Notes: generated by a model not told the origin, from the letters alone. 64,000 nucleotides of DNA from Spongiimicrobium salis (GCF_043678055.1 NZ_JBHEQA010000001.1:992001-1056000), one strand, 5' to 3'; positions 1 to 9,708 are shown, numbered from the stretch's first letter. A program made the numbers and translations.

Positions 1-857
1 ACTGGTTCATATAGATGTCCAAATCCTAGGACACTTATCGATGCACCAGCTTGAGTCATTTCCATACCCTGTGAAATTGCGGTTTTATTACCAACAGAAT
101 CGATAACAGAGTTTGCACCTCGACCTTCTGTAAGTGATTTTACAAATGCTACTGGATCTTCATTTTTTGAATTTACGACATGCGTCGCTCCAATAGTTTT
201 AGCTAATTCTAATCGACTATCATGACGACCTACAAGAATAATAGTAGAAGGACCAAATAATGTTGCAGCCATAACTGCACTAAGTCCTACAGCACCATCA
301 CCAATTACTACCACGGTTTCTCCTGTTTTAATATTCGCATTTAATGCACCATGATAACCAGTAGCAAAATTATCTCCTAGCGGAAGAACTTTTGTATCAT
401 GTTCATCTCCGGTTAAACCTTCTGGAAGTTTGAATAATGATGAATTAGCATAAGGTACACGAATATATTCTGCTTGTCCTCCTTGGATATCATCACCTCC
501 ATGTTCTGCAAAAAGTGGTGTTCCAAATAATCCTCCGTGATCACATGCTGAAGGTAAATCACGTTTACAATAGTAACAATCTCCATCAACGAACATCGCA
601 GAAGCCACAACACGGTCTCCAACTTTTAAGGTATGAACATCCTTTCCTACTTGGTCTATGACGCCCACAAATTCATGTCCTATTCGCATTCCTTCAAATA
701 AGCCCATTTCTGGTCCATTTTGAGTAAACTCTAAATCAGCTCCGCAAATACCAGCAAGGGTAATGCGTACGATAACATCATCATCTTTTAATAATTGAGG
801 TTTTGGTATATCTACAACCTCGATTTTTGCTCTTTCTTTATATGCTACTGCTTTCAT
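1..857 (-). CDS. zinc-dependent alcohol dehydrogenase (3' part outside window)
   Basis: Medium-chain NAD(P)-dependent dehydrogenase, read from an ATG at 855-857 and running off the left edge, so the C-terminus is missing. The GroES-like N-terminal half has the catalytic-zinc ligands in AGICGAD and GHEFVG. The Rossmann half has the nucleotide-binding motif GDGAVGLSA. The structural-zinc loop reads DGDCYYCKRDLPSAC, so three cysteines are present and the usual first cysteine is an aspartate. The substrate cannot be deduced. It is followed on the same strand by a secreted protein and a peroxiredoxin-like gene, but the gaps do not prove an operon. Confidence 0.88.
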   Translation of the reverse strand, partial: MKAVAYKERAKIEVVDIPKPQLLKDDDVIVRITLAGICGADLEFTQNGPEMGLFEGMRIGHEFVGVIDQVGKDVHTLKVGDRVVASAMFVDGDCYYCKRDLPSACDHGGLFGTPLFAEHGGDDIQGGQAEYIRVPYANSSLFKLPEGLTGDEHDTKVLPLGDNFATGYHGALNANIKTGETVVVIGDGAVGLSAVMAATLFGPSTIILVGRHDSRLELAKTIGATHVVNSKNEDPVAFVKSLTEGRGANSVIDSVGNKTAISQGMEMTQAGASISVLGFGHLYEP

Positions 858-931
858 TTTTTTATTATTTAATTTGTTTTTAATTTACTTTTCTAGGTAT
901 TAAAATTGTTGATAGATTTGAATAGAGAGGC

Positions 932-1717
932 TTATTTCTGAATATTCTCTAAATTGTATCCATTATTAAACTTTATATTATTGGTAAACTGCTCGGTCCA
1001 TGATCCTTCCAACGTATTTCCATCCCAGTCAGCGGGCGCATATTTACGGTATGTTGATAAATAGACACCATCTATTTTCTCATACGTTACTTTCATTATG
1101 CTTGGTTTAGTAATGCCGAATCCTGTTGCATTGTATAGAAATTGATCTACTCTATAGGTTTTTGGATTAATATATAAGATGTATTTATCGGCACTAGATT
1201 CTCCTATATTATCTCCAAAGGTCATCTCAACAATTTTATAGTTTATACTATCAACATTTCTAGAGGGTAACATTTTGTGATTCACCCCTGGGTCAGATAG
1301 TTTGAACATCATGGTAAACCAGTAATAGTTGGTTTTTCTAAGAATGTGACCAATAAATGCAGGTTGCTGTTCTGTAATAGTTTTCCCATCTATTTTAGAT
1401 ACAGAATTTTTACCGTTAAAGTATTGTGTATACGTTTTACCAGGCATTTGCGGTAAGGCATAAACCTGTCTTTTGGTATATTCTGCAAAGGAAACTTCTC
1501 CATCAAAAATATACCGCTCTTTAGAAATATCTTCTATATTCTTATCTTCTACTTTAAATGTATAATCAAAGGATACATCTTTTAATTTATGTAATGCTAT
1601 TTTGCCACCATTGGCCTCTACTACTTTTGCAATTAGTTCTTTTGCTTCTTGGGCTTGAACTGAAAATGTGAATGTGATTAATACAAATGATATGATTTTA
1701 AATATTACTTTTTTCAT
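932..1717 (-). CDS. secreted protein of unknown function, LolA-like fold suspected
   Basis: A 261-residue protein with a clear N-terminal signal peptide (hydrophobic residues 5-20, cleavage near VQAQ) and no further membrane segment, so periplasmic or outer-membrane associated. The body alternates short beta-prone stretches such as KYILYINPKTYRVDQFLY and ends with aromatic-rich strands. This resembles the outer-membrane lipoprotein carrier-like families common in Bacteroidota. That fold assignment is inference from pattern only. It lies 60 bp downstream of the peroxiredoxin-like gene on the same strand, so the two could be cotranscribed. Confidence 0.75.
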   Translation of the reverse strand: MKKVIFKIISFVLITFTFSVQAQEAKELIAKVVEANGGKIALHKLKDVSFDYTFKVEDKNIEDISKERYIFDGEVSFAEYTKRQVYALPQMPGKTYTQYFNGKNSVSKIDGKTITEQQPAFIGHILRKTNYYWFTMMFKLSDPGVNHKMLPSRNVDSINYKIVEMTFGDNIGESSADKYILYINPKTYRVDQFLYNATGFGITKPSIMKVTYEKIDGVYLSTYRKYAPADWDGNTLEGSWTEQFTNNIKFNNGYNLENIQK

Positions 1718-1777
1718 GATAAATTAATTACTGTGGTTTTACTTTGTTTTTATTGTGATTAAATTTTGAATAGATAG

Positions 1778-2443
1778 TTATTTTTTGTTTAAAGCATTTA
1801 AAACATCCTTGGGCTCCACCCGATTTCTGTAGTCACCTCCTTCTGTTTTTGCAAAAGAAATTATACCATCTTTTTCAATGATAAATGTGGCAGGGATGGG
1901 GATTTCACTTTTCTCATCACAGTTATAACAATCGTAATCGTATCCTAATTCTGCCATTTTTTCTAATGAATTTTCTGGATTCTCATGGATTGTGGTAAAC
2001 TCCTTTGAGACAATATTTCCGTTGTCACTTAAGATTTCGAACTGCAATGCATTTTTCTCTTTTATATTTAAAGAGGCATCAGGTGTTTGTGGAGAAATAG
2101 CTATCAAAGTTGCTCCTGCTTTTTCTATTTCTGGAAATACGGTCTGATACTGACTTAGTATTAAGTTGCAATACGGGCACCAAATGCCTCTGTAAAAAGT
2201 AAGAACAACTCTTTTTGTTTTTAAAAGTTCATAGAGGATCACAGACTCATTAAGGGCATTTAAAAGCCTAAAATTGGGTGCTTTATCACCAGCTTTAAGT
2301 TTTAAGATAGAAGTATACTCCTTTTCTATTTGTTCAGCATCTGAGTTAAAAACCTCAAATGCATCAACAGGAAGTGTATGCGATAACTTTTCTTTTAATT
2401 CCTCAGAGTCTTTTTTATATGAAGGAATTGCTTTTTTATTCAT
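1778..2443 (-). CDS. peroxiredoxin-like (AhpC/TSA) family protein
   Basis: Thioredoxin-fold peroxidase of 221 residues. An N-terminal helical stretch (1-45) precedes the AhpC/TSA domain, which starts at AGDKAPNFRL. The active site is FYRGIWCPYC with C89 and C92 as a CxxC pair, typical of the peroxiredoxin-like 2 group. It is expected to reduce hydroperoxides in the cytoplasm using thiol donors. A further CYNC pair near residue 170 could act as an accessory redox site; that is inference. The Crp-type regulator upstream is a plausible but unproven controller. Confidence 0.88.
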   Translation of the reverse strand: MNKKAIPSYKKDSEELKEKLSHTLPVDAFEVFNSDAEQIEKEYTSILKLKAGDKAPNFRLLNALNESVILYELLKTKRVVLTFYRGIWCPYCNLILSQYQTVFPEIEKAGATLIAISPQTPDASLNIKEKNALQFEILSDNGNIVSKEFTTIHENPENSLEKMAELGYDYDCYNCDEKSEIPIPATFIIEKDGIISFAKTEGGDYRNRVEPKDVLNALNKK

Positions 2444-2626
2444 TACTACTAATTTTGTTTTAGGAATGAGCGTAGGTTTTTTAAATTTCCTATGTGCTCA
2501 TTATCTATTTTTGAATAGTTAATAATAGACATGACAAAGTTGCGCCATACGTGAAGAAGTAAATATGACGTATATTAAGAAATGCGCTTGATGTTTATCA
2601 AGCTATAAAATTGATTTAAATCAATT

Positions 2627-3205
2627 TTATGATTTCGAACGGATTCTACTTATTGATTCAGGGGAAATTCCTAGATAAGATGCTAAAACGTACTGTGGAA
2701 CTCTATTAGCTATTTGAGGATATTTATTTACATACTCCCAGTATCGTTCTTCTGAAGTTTTACTAATATTGGTAATAACTCTTTGATTTGAAAAAGACAA
2801 GGCTTTTTCTATATACAATCTAAAGTATTGACATAATGAATGAATTTTTGAGCAAAGTTCTTCCACATCATCATATTTCATTTGTATTATTATCGAATCT
2901 TCTAGGGCTTCGGCAAAATACTGTGCAGGAGTTCTATTTAAGTAACTCTGAAAGTCTGTGAAAAACCAATCTTCTATCCCAATACTTACTGTATGTTCTT
3001 TTCCATCACCATCTAAATAAAAAACCCTTACAGCACCTTTTACTATATAGTTTCGATATTCTGATACAAAGCCTGGTTGAATGATAAATTGCCTTTTTTT
3101 TACTCTAGTGATTTTTAATATTGAAGTAAACTCTGCGATTTCACTATCTGATAACTCAACATATCTGGCAACATGATCCAATATTTCTTTGTATTTACTC
3201 ATCAA
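2627..3205 (-). CDS. Crp/Fnr family transcriptional regulator
   Basis: A 192-residue protein with a cyclic-nucleotide-binding-like beta-barrel (about residues 20-115) and a C-terminal winged helix. The recognition region reads VLASYLGISPESISRIR at the extreme C-terminus. No Fnr-type iron-sulfur cysteine cluster is visible at the N-terminus. This Bacteroidota subgroup usually senses unknown ligands. The second codon is also ATG (3200-3202), so the protein may begin one residue later. It lies 183 bp upstream of the peroxiredoxin-like gene in the same orientation and may regulate it. Confidence 0.85.
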   Translation of the reverse strand: MMSKYKEILDHVARYVELSDSEIAEFTSILKITRVKKRQFIIQPGFVSEYRNYIVKGAVRVFYLDGDGKEHTVSIGIEDWFFTDFQSYLNRTPAQYFAEALEDSIIIQMKYDDVEELCSKIHSLCQYFRLYIEKALSFSNQRVITNISKTSEERYWEYVNKYPQIANRVPQYVLASYLGISPESISRIRSKS

Positions 3206-3821
3206 TTTACATTTTTTAACTTATAATCTAGTGTTGGGCCAAAGCTCATTACCATGATTTATCCAGAAACTATCTAATAGGGTCCAAAGGTAATCTTTTT
3301 ACCTAATATGCTTATATTCAATTCTTATTAACATGATATGTTTGAAGGTTATTAATTATTTCAAACAACTACTTTCAATATAACATTAAATCATATTTAA
3401 ATACAGTAATAGATGTAAGCACTATAGTAGATACTTAGATGTTTTTTGCAAAGTTTAATTTTCATATACACCTAAAAGTCAATTAGTTAAAAAAAACTTG
3501 AAGAAACAGGGTCAAGTTAGGCTCATAATCCAAAAAAAATTATATCTATTCGAAAAACATTTTAAAAATAACTCATTCACTTTTATTAAATTAAATACCT
3601 CTCAATTGAAATAGGTGCTTCTGATATGAAATGATTTATTGATAATACTTTCAATATCTTCCTTCAAAAAGTTCGAATTTTGCTGCCTTGACTCCACCTC
3701 AACTGTAGAAATAAAAGGGGCGTTAACACCATATGATACATATCATCTTAGTGATTTACAAAAGTTTCAAGAGATTCTTAACTTGTATTGACAAATCTAT
3801 GTTACGATATCCCTTAAAATA
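3206..3821. other. 616-bp divergent intergenic region
   Basis: AT-rich spacer between the Crp-type gene and the DUF6624 lipoprotein gene. I see no RNA gene or strong hairpin. One open frame of 54 codons (3630-3791, plus strand) has protein-like composition, ending in ALTPYDTYHLSDLQKF, but has no usable start. It may be a decayed gene end. Confidence 0.5.
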
Positions 3822-4505
3822 ATGAAATATATATGGCCTTTTTTTCTGCTAATAAGTCTATTCGGGTGTTCCAATAAGACAAAGACAACGGATTTAGCAC
3901 ATCCAAAACCTCTAAGCAGCGCCTATCTCATCGCATTTTTGGATACTATTTACAGAGCAGAACAAGAACCCATACGATTAAGGGATTCCCTGGCTGAAAA
4001 GTTTGGTATGGAATCTGAAGAAAGAAGAATTCAAAATGAAATTTACAAAAAGAACCATATTTTAAATGAAGCTAAAATAAAAGGCTTGTTATCCAACTAT
4101 GGCTGGCCTTCAAAAGATAGTATCGGGGAACTTGGCAGCCTCACTATTTGCAATGTGCTACAACATTCTAGCCCAGAAGTAAGGGTACAGTTTTTACCCA
4201 TGATGAGGGAAGCTGTTCTAAGTAAAAAACTTGACCCTCGGTTTTTGGTAAGGGCCGAAGATCGCATTGCCACAGACCGGGGTGACCTTCAAATATATGG
4301 AGGTCAGGTAAAGTATTATCCAGAAACCAAACGCTTTGATGTGTGGCCCGTATATGATCCTGTCAATATAGACAAGAGACGGGCCAAGATAGGTTTAGGA
4401 CCCATAGCAGAACATTTAAAAAATAGATTTAATATCCCATGGGATCTTGAAGAACAGATCAAGAGAAGCGAAGAATTTGTAAAAAACCGAAATAGGAATA
4501 AATGA
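3822..4505 (+). CDS. DUF6624 domain lipoprotein
   Basis: A 227-residue protein with a lipoprotein signal peptide (lipobox LFGCS, lipidated Cys16). The conserved core around residues 85-205 carries the features I associate with the DUF6624 family: NYGWPS, an HSSPEVRVQFLPMM segment, RAEDRIATDRGDLQIYGGQV, and a closing DPVNIDKRRAKIGLGPI block. Function is unknown. It stands 160 bp upstream of a sigma-factor operon on the same strand, so it could be a target or an envelope input of that system. No transfer signature is visible. Confidence 0.8.
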   Translation: MKYIWPFFLLISLFGCSNKTKTTDLAHPKPLSSAYLIAFLDTIYRAEQEPIRLRDSLAEKFGMESEERRIQNEIYKKNHILNEAKIKGLLSNYGWPSKDSIGELGSLTICNVLQHSSPEVRVQFLPMMREAVLSKKLDPRFLVRAEDRIATDRGDLQIYGGQVKYYPETKRFDVWPVYDPVNIDKRRAKIGLGPIAEHLKNRFNIPWDLEEQIKRSEEFVKNRNRNK

Positions 4506-4667
4506 TTATTCCAGGGTATCAAATTGAAGAAAATGTAGCGCCTTAGGACCCTCCATACGAAACTATTGTTCCCCTCAAAATACACACAGCTTGCGTCTCA
4601 ATGTATTATTAAAGATCAATTTGCAACCTTTTTCCAAGTTTAGGGTCTAATTTATCATACAAGATAA

Positions 4668-5264
4668 ATGACTCAAGGCCAATCTACAGATAAAAAACTT
4701 GTAAAGGAGGTATTAGAAGGAAATTCTAAGGCCTTTAAAACTATTATTGCGAATACGCAAGGTCTGGTCATTCAGATCATTTATAAAATGATTAAAAACC
4801 CGGAAGACAGAAAAGATCTGGCCCAAGAAGTTTATTTAAAAGTTTATGATAAACTCGCAAGTTTTAAGTTCAATTCAAAGCTCTCTACCTGGATCGGCAC
4901 CATTACCTATAATAGTTGTTTAAAATTTCTTGAAAAGAAAAGAATACCCATACGCAGTGTCATTGATGAAGACGGAATAGAATCATGGGATGCCATAGAA
5001 AAAGGAGCTAAAGATCATAACAGCAGCCCCACTGAAACAGCACTTTTTAAAAAAGAGAGCTCCGAACTCCTTGTTTCGGCCATAGAAAAACTCCCTCCCT
5101 TATATAAAACAATCATCACCCTATATCATAAGGAGGAATTAAGTTATAAGGAGATTGGCAAAATCACAAATTTACCAGAGGGCACGCTAAAGAACTATCT
5201 CTATCGCGCAAGAAAACAATTGAGAAAAAAGCTATTACAACACTACAAAAGGGAAGATTTATGA
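4668..5264 (+). CDS. ECF-type RNA polymerase sigma factor
   Basis: Sigma-70 family factor of 198 residues. Region 2 spans about 20-90 (DRKDLAQEVYLKVYDKL, then FKFNSKLSTWIGTITYNSC). Region 4 spans about 130-190, ending with the helix-turn-helix LSYKEIGKITNLPEGTLKNY. It would direct RNA polymerase to a small regulon. Its stop overlaps the start of the next gene by 4 bp (ATGA), so the two are translationally coupled, the classic arrangement for a sigma factor and its membrane anti-sigma partner. The target genes are not evident, though the following cell-envelope genes are candidates. Confidence 0.93.
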   Translation: MTQGQSTDKKLVKEVLEGNSKAFKTIIANTQGLVIQIIYKMIKNPEDRKDLAQEVYLKVYDKLASFKFNSKLSTWIGTITYNSCLKFLEKKRIPIRSVIDEDGIESWDAIEKGAKDHNSSPTETALFKKESSELLVSAIEKLPPLYKTIITLYHKEELSYKEIGKITNLPEGTLKNYLYRARKQLRKKLLQHYKREDL

Positions 5265-5710
5265 AACATAAACATTTAAGTGACCAAGACATTCAAGAGT
5301 TTACATTTGACCTATCCCAATGCAGCCCTGAGGTTATACAGCACCTATCCGTATGTGAAATATGCAAAATGCGATCGGAGCACTATTCCTCTGTATCCGA
5401 AGCTCTTGAAAACTTACCCGATCCGATCCTTGATTATAATTTGGCCGATGAAGTTGTAAAACAATTGGAGCGAAGCTCAAAAAAGGAGACGGCACACCAT
5501 TATTTCATCTATTTTATCATTGCCTTGGGAGGTGCCCTAATTATATCATGTTTATTTTACTTTAAAGAAATTTTTATTGAAGTATTTAAAAGTAATTCGG
5601 CCCCCTTAACATCACTTATCATTGGTATTGTTCTCTTGATTTCTGTAGGAGCAATACTAGACATGCTGCGATCATACCATCAAAAAATAAAAATGTTGAA
5701 TTATGAATAG
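5261..5710 (+). CDS. putative membrane anti-sigma factor
   Basis: A 149-residue protein overlapping the sigma-factor gene by 4 bp. The N-terminal 50 residues carry a zinc-finger-like pattern (LSQCSPEVIQHLSVCEICK) like the anti-sigma zf-HC2 fold. Two membrane helices follow, at about residues 83-102 and 114-132, with a short basic tail. The role as an anti-sigma factor is inferred from gene order, the cysteine-histidine cluster and topology. No periplasmic sensor domain is seen, so release of the sigma factor would need another input. Confidence 0.72.
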   Translation: MKHKHLSDQDIQEFTFDLSQCSPEVIQHLSVCEICKMRSEHYSSVSEALENLPDPILDYNLADEVVKQLERSSKKETAHHYFIYFIIALGGALIISCLFYFKEIFIEVFKSNSAPLTSLIIGIVLLISVGAILDMLRSYHQKIKMLNYE

Positions 5711-5771
5711 CCTTTTGCAACATTTAGGCAAGTCAGGGGTCTAATTAATTAATACGTTAAAACAATCTAAA

Positions 5772-6149
5772 ATGAAACCGATATTCACCGTACAAATCTC
5801 CCGCATTGACCCGGACGTTTATAAAGTAATTGTTATCATTTTTATAATAGTCTTAGTCATGTGGTTTATCATGAAAATTCTAAAAACCATGCTGAACCAC
5901 AGATTAAAAAATAGGATTATAGATAAAGAAATACCCCAAGAACTAGCTTCTTCTATCTTACATAGAACATCGAACAGCGAAATACACCAAAGCGTTAAAT
6001 GGTTCGCCATTTTAATAAGTACTGGAGCAGGGTTGTTTGTAACAAATCAATACTTGCCTTTAGGCCTACATTCTATTGGGATAATGACCATAAGCATTGC
6101 GCTTGGATTTCTAGTATATACCCTTTACTTAAAGCTCTTCGGAAAGTAA
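5772..6149 (+). CDS. small membrane protein, third gene of the sigma/anti-sigma unit
   Basis: A 125-residue protein with one membrane helix near residues 18-38 and two more near 75-92 and 100-121, linked by a charged cytoplasmic-type loop. It resembles the small membrane proteins (DUF6249-like) often found after sigma/anti-sigma pairs in Bacteroidota; that family name is a tentative recall. It starts 62 bp after the anti-sigma gene and is probably cotranscribed. Function unknown. Confidence 0.6.
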   Translation: MKPIFTVQISRIDPDVYKVIVIIFIIVLVMWFIMKILKTMLNHRLKNRIIDKEIPQELASSILHRTSNSEIHQSVKWFAILISTGAGLFVTNQYLPLGLHSIGIMTISIALGFLVYTLYLKLFGK

Positions 6150-6255
6150 CCTAAAAGATTCCCTCCCATTTTTTAAACTACACATTTAAGGGCCTCCTGA
6201 TATTGAGGTCATGGAACCCTATGCCCAATTGTGGGCGACGTAAATCGATAAAATC

Positions 6256-7743
6256 ATGAAAAAAACACCATTATCCGCCTTCCTTATCGCACTTGTATTC
6301 TTCGGTTCATTAGTGACGAATGCACAACAAATTAGCGGCCATAACCCGTTAAAAAGTAAACTTGACAATTACCTCAATGCAGGCGTGGAAAACGGTTTTT
6401 CCGGATCTGTACTTGTGGCTCAAAAAGGTAAGATCCTCCTTGCCAAAGGTTATGGAATGGCCCATAAAGAAAAGAATATCCCTTTTACCACAACCACAGT
6501 TTCTACTATTGGATCGGTTACCAAACAGTTTACGGCAACGGCGATCTTAAAATTGGTGGAGTTGAATAAACTAAAAGTAACTGATAGCATACATCAATTC
6601 TTTAACAATCTGCCAGAGGATAAAAAGAACATTAGCATACATCAATTGCTGACCCATACGGCCGGATTAGTAGATGTTATTGGCCATGGAGATTTTGATG
6701 ATATTCCCAAAGATCAATTTTTCAAAACCTTATTTGCCACGACGCTGCTGCACCAACCTGGGTCAAAATATGCCTACTCCAACTCGGGATATAGTATTTT
6801 GGCCAGAATTATTGAAATCGTTTCCGGCCAAGACTATGAGCATTTTTTAAACCAACATTTGTTTAAACCTGCTGGTATGCGTAAAACGGGATACTTTATT
6901 CCGCACTGGAACGAAGATACGGTTGCCAATGGATATTATCACAATATCACCAATGTAGGAACTATGCTATCGCGCTATGAAAAAATGGAAAAAGTAACCT
7001 GGACGTTAAAGGGTAACGGAGGCATTCATTCCACAATTGAAGATATGTACAAATGGTATCTAGCGTTAAAAAATAACACCATCTTGCCCAAAGCATTGTT
7101 TGAAAAATTAACGATGCCCTATGTCTTGGAGTACGAAGGACAATCTAGTTATTATGCCTATGGTTGGGCCATTTACAATTCTGACAGAGACACAAAAATC
7201 ATTAGCCACAATGGCGGAAATGCCATCTTCTTTCATGATTTTATATGGTTGCCCAAAGAAGATGTTCTTATTCTATTATTTACCAATGCCAGTAGTAGGG
7301 AAAATGAAGTTGCTTGGCCTATTAAGCGAATGCTATTTGACAAGAATTTTCAGGCTTCCCCCATAAAAAAGAACCTATATCATTTCGTTTGGGATCATTT
7401 AGCCGTGCATGACCTACAAGAGATCGATCGCCTTATGGCAAGAATCAAAGAACAGTATGGTTCTTATTTGAGGAATTCAGAACGTCTAAATGACCTTGGG
7501 TATACTATTTTAAGGACAACTAAAAATTCCGAATTAGCCGTAGCATTATTTCAATTAAATACAGCGCTCTTTCCGAAAGAAGGCAATCTTTGGGATTCCC
7601 TTGGGGAAGCCTATTTGGCAAATAATCAAAAAAAAGAAGCCATTCGGAGTTATACAAAAGCGCTGCAATTGGCCCCTAAAGAAGATTGTCACTGGTGCAC
7701 ATCCTCCCATAAAGCGCTTAGGGATTTAAAAGCCCAGGAATAA
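6256..7743 (+). CDS. serine hydrolase, class C beta-lactamase/penicillin-binding fold, with C-terminal TPR
   Basis: A 495-residue exported enzyme with a signal peptide (1-24, cleavage near TNAQQ). The beta-lactamase-related domain spans about 35-355. Catalytic motifs are S87-V-T-K90, Y174-S-N176 and the H318-N-G-G321 box that replaces KTG. Such proteins act as D-amino peptidases, esterases or peptidoglycan-related hydrolases; resistance to antibiotics cannot be inferred. After a linker, one or two TPR units sit at about 430-490 (LWDSLGEAYLANNQKKEAI). It follows the sigma/anti-sigma genes on the same strand and may belong to their regulon. Confidence 0.9.
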   Translation: MKKTPLSAFLIALVFFGSLVTNAQQISGHNPLKSKLDNYLNAGVENGFSGSVLVAQKGKILLAKGYGMAHKEKNIPFTTTTVSTIGSVTKQFTATAILKLVELNKLKVTDSIHQFFNNLPEDKKNISIHQLLTHTAGLVDVIGHGDFDDIPKDQFFKTLFATTLLHQPGSKYAYSNSGYSILARIIEIVSGQDYEHFLNQHLFKPAGMRKTGYFIPHWNEDTVANGYYHNITNVGTMLSRYEKMEKVTWTLKGNGGIHSTIEDMYKWYLALKNNTILPKALFEKLTMPYVLEYEGQSSYYAYGWAIYNSDRDTKIISHNGGNAIFFHDFIWLPKEDVLILLFTNASSRENEVAWPIKRMLFDKNFQASPIKKNLYHFVWDHLAVHDLQEIDRLMARIKEQYGSYLRNSERLNDLGYTILRTTKNSELAVALFQLNTALFPKEGNLWDSLGEAYLANNQKKEAIRSYTKALQLAPKEDCHWCTSSHKALRDLKAQE

Positions 7744-7881
7744 CGCATTCCCTACAATATTTCGCTATATGCTATTCTTCCTTAGTTCTATCTAATTTTT
7801 CCTGCGTTCGCCAGAAACTCGTTTTTTCAGCATGATATCCAATGTAGTTTTGGGGTATTATTAATCATTAAATCATGTATT

Positions 7882-8625
7882 ATGAAAAGTAAAAAGAACG
7901 AACTTATTTTTTTAAGAACATTTGCCCTTGCCATGGCCTTGGGAATATTGACATTTGCTTCGGTGGCTTTTACGCATTCCGGCAATCAAAAATTTGGGAC
8001 TATCGATGCAGAACGCATCAATATTGTGGAGAACGATGGAACGGTTAAAATGGTGATCACCAATGCAAATCACTTCCCTACCGCTGGAGATAGCATAAAT
8101 AACAGGGTATACCACAAACGTAAAAAGCGTGCAGGAATGTTATTCTTCACCGAAGATGGGAAAGAATGTGGCGGTTTTATCTATGACGGTACTAAGACAG
8201 AAAACGGTCATAGCGCAGGTCTTTCCCTAACCTATGATCAATACGATGGAGATCAGGTCATGCAATTGATCACCACAGACGATCAGGTTGGAGAGGAAAG
8301 GTATAAATCCGGGCGTCTTGTCTTTAATGATCGTGGAGATAAAGAAACCAAGGAAAGTATGACGGAAATCTCAAAAGAATTAGAAGGCATAACAGACCGA
8401 AAAGAACGACGTAAAAAATATGACGAATACCGAAAAAAAGGACTCATAGGGTCGGTACCACGGGTTGCTCTTGGGCAAACACCTGGAAAACAAAATGGCC
8501 TATTTTTATATGATGATAACGGGAGACCACGAGCCAAGTTTATTGTAGATAAGGATAATAGTGTTAAACTTGTAGCCTATGACGAAAAAGGAAATATCAT
8601 CAGCTCTTGGCCCGAAAAAAAATAA
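7882..8625 (+). CDS. exported or anchored beta-rich protein of unknown function
   Basis: A 247-residue protein with an uncleaved-looking hydrophobic segment at about 12-32. Then come beta-rich repeats in which a short strand is followed by a DG or NG turn (INIVENDGTVKMVITN, MLFFTEDGKECGGFIYD, LFLYDDNGRPRAKFIVD). A charged helical linker lies near 150-185. I do not recognise a named family. It lies only 30 bp upstream of the LytS-type kinase gene in the same orientation, so it is probably in that operon, as an accessory or sensory partner. Confidence 0.65.
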   Translation: MKSKKNELIFLRTFALAMALGILTFASVAFTHSGNQKFGTIDAERINIVENDGTVKMVITNANHFPTAGDSINNRVYHKRKKRAGMLFFTEDGKECGGFIYDGTKTENGHSAGLSLTYDQYDGDQVMQLITTDDQVGEERYKSGRLVFNDRGDKETKESMTEISKELEGITDRKERRKKYDEYRKKGLIGSVPRVALGQTPGKQNGLFLYDDNGRPRAKFIVDKDNSVKLVAYDEKGNIISSWPEKK

Positions 8626-8655
8626 ATTGGAATCTTTGAACTTTTCCCAATCGAG

Positions 8656-9708
8656 ATGAAAAAAGTCATGCAATACCTCAAAGAAAATCAAGCCTTTATC
8701 TTCTTCCTGTTTATTTTTAGTTGGATTTTCACCCTTAAGAATAAAATTGGATACGCCACATCTTGGAGTGATTTTGTCTTTCACCCTGATGCGCCATTTT
8801 GGGTTTTTATTCAGGCAGTTTTAATTTTTTTGTTCATAGATTTTGTAAAGAACAAAGCGGATAAAGATAATGCGCAAAAGACACCATCCATTAAACGATA
8901 TTTCAAGTTTTTCGCAACAAGTCTTATCGTCTATTTGTTTTTTTCAAATCTATTCGGGCTTTTTATTTCTTTAATTTTCAATAACTTCTCTAGAAATTAT
9001 AGTTCTTCTTATATACTGACCTATAAAGTCTTTAATCAAATTATTGATTTCACTATTTTTGGCGGATTTTCTTTGGCTTATCTGTATTTCAAAGAAAACA
9101 AAAACTATAGGAAGCAACTAAATGCCTATGAAATAGGCAATGCCAGAAGCAAAATACAACAACTCAAAACACAGTTAAATCCGCATTTTCTCTTTAACAA
9201 TTTGAACATTTTAGATCAGCTCATCGAGGAAGACAAAGGGAAAGCGTCCAATTTTTTAGGTCGTTTTTCAGAACTGTACCGCTATGCCCTAAGGAGCTCT
9301 GATAGAGAACTCATTGCCCTACAGGAAGAATTGTTATTTACCCAAAACTATTTTGAATTAATGGAGACAAAGTATCAGGGGTACTATAAGCTAATTATTG
9401 CAGAAAGTATTTACGGGTCAAATACCATAGTTCCTCCGTTTTGTCTTCAAGTATTGGTAGAGAATGCTATCGTGCATAATCTAGGAACAGCTCAAAATCC
9501 TATAATCATTAATATTGCACTTGAAAATGGGATTAAAGTCAGTAACAATAAAATAGCACAAACCAGAAAGAAAAAAACCAATGGTGTGGCCTTAAAAAAC
9601 CTAAATACACAATTTCAATTATTGACCAATAACCCCATTACCATTGAGGAATCTGAAATTGATTTTGCGGTTAGCTTACCTCTTATTAAAATGAACACTA
9701 ATGATTAA
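8656..9708 (+). CDS. LytS/YpdA-type sensor histidine kinase
   Basis: A 350-residue kinase with four predicted membrane helices (about 12-28, 47-63, 88-108, 128-145) followed by the His_kinase domain. The phospho-acceptor motif is QLNPHFLFNNLN with H177. The ATPase part has a recognisable N box (VENAIVHN) and the family GVALKNL segment. It senses through its membrane domain rather than a periplasmic sensor and should phosphorylate the LytTR regulator encoded next, whose start overlaps by 8 bp. The preceding unknown gene is 30 bp away, suggesting a three-gene operon. Confidence 0.92.
   Translation: MKKVMQYLKENQAFIFFLFIFSWIFTLKNKIGYATSWSDFVFHPDAPFWVFIQAVLIFLFIDFVKNKADKDNAQKTPSIKRYFKFFATSLIVYLFFSNLFGLFISLIFNNFSRNYSSSYILTYKVFNQIIDFTIFGGFSLAYLYFKENKNYRKQLNAYEIGNARSKIQQLKTQLNPHFLFNNLNILDQLIEEDKGKASNFLGRFSELYRYALRSSDRELIALQEELLFTQNYFELMETKYQGYYKLIIAESIYGSNTIVPPFCLQVLVENAIVHNLGTAQNPIIINIALENGIKVSNNKIAQTRKKKTNGVALKNLNTQFQLLTNNPITIEESEIDFAVSLPLIKMNTND

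Noticed and set aside
3630..3791. 54-codon plus-strand frame ending in ALTPYDTYHLSDLQKF
   Set aside because: It has no start codon and no recognised family. Composition alone is too weak to call a pseudogene.
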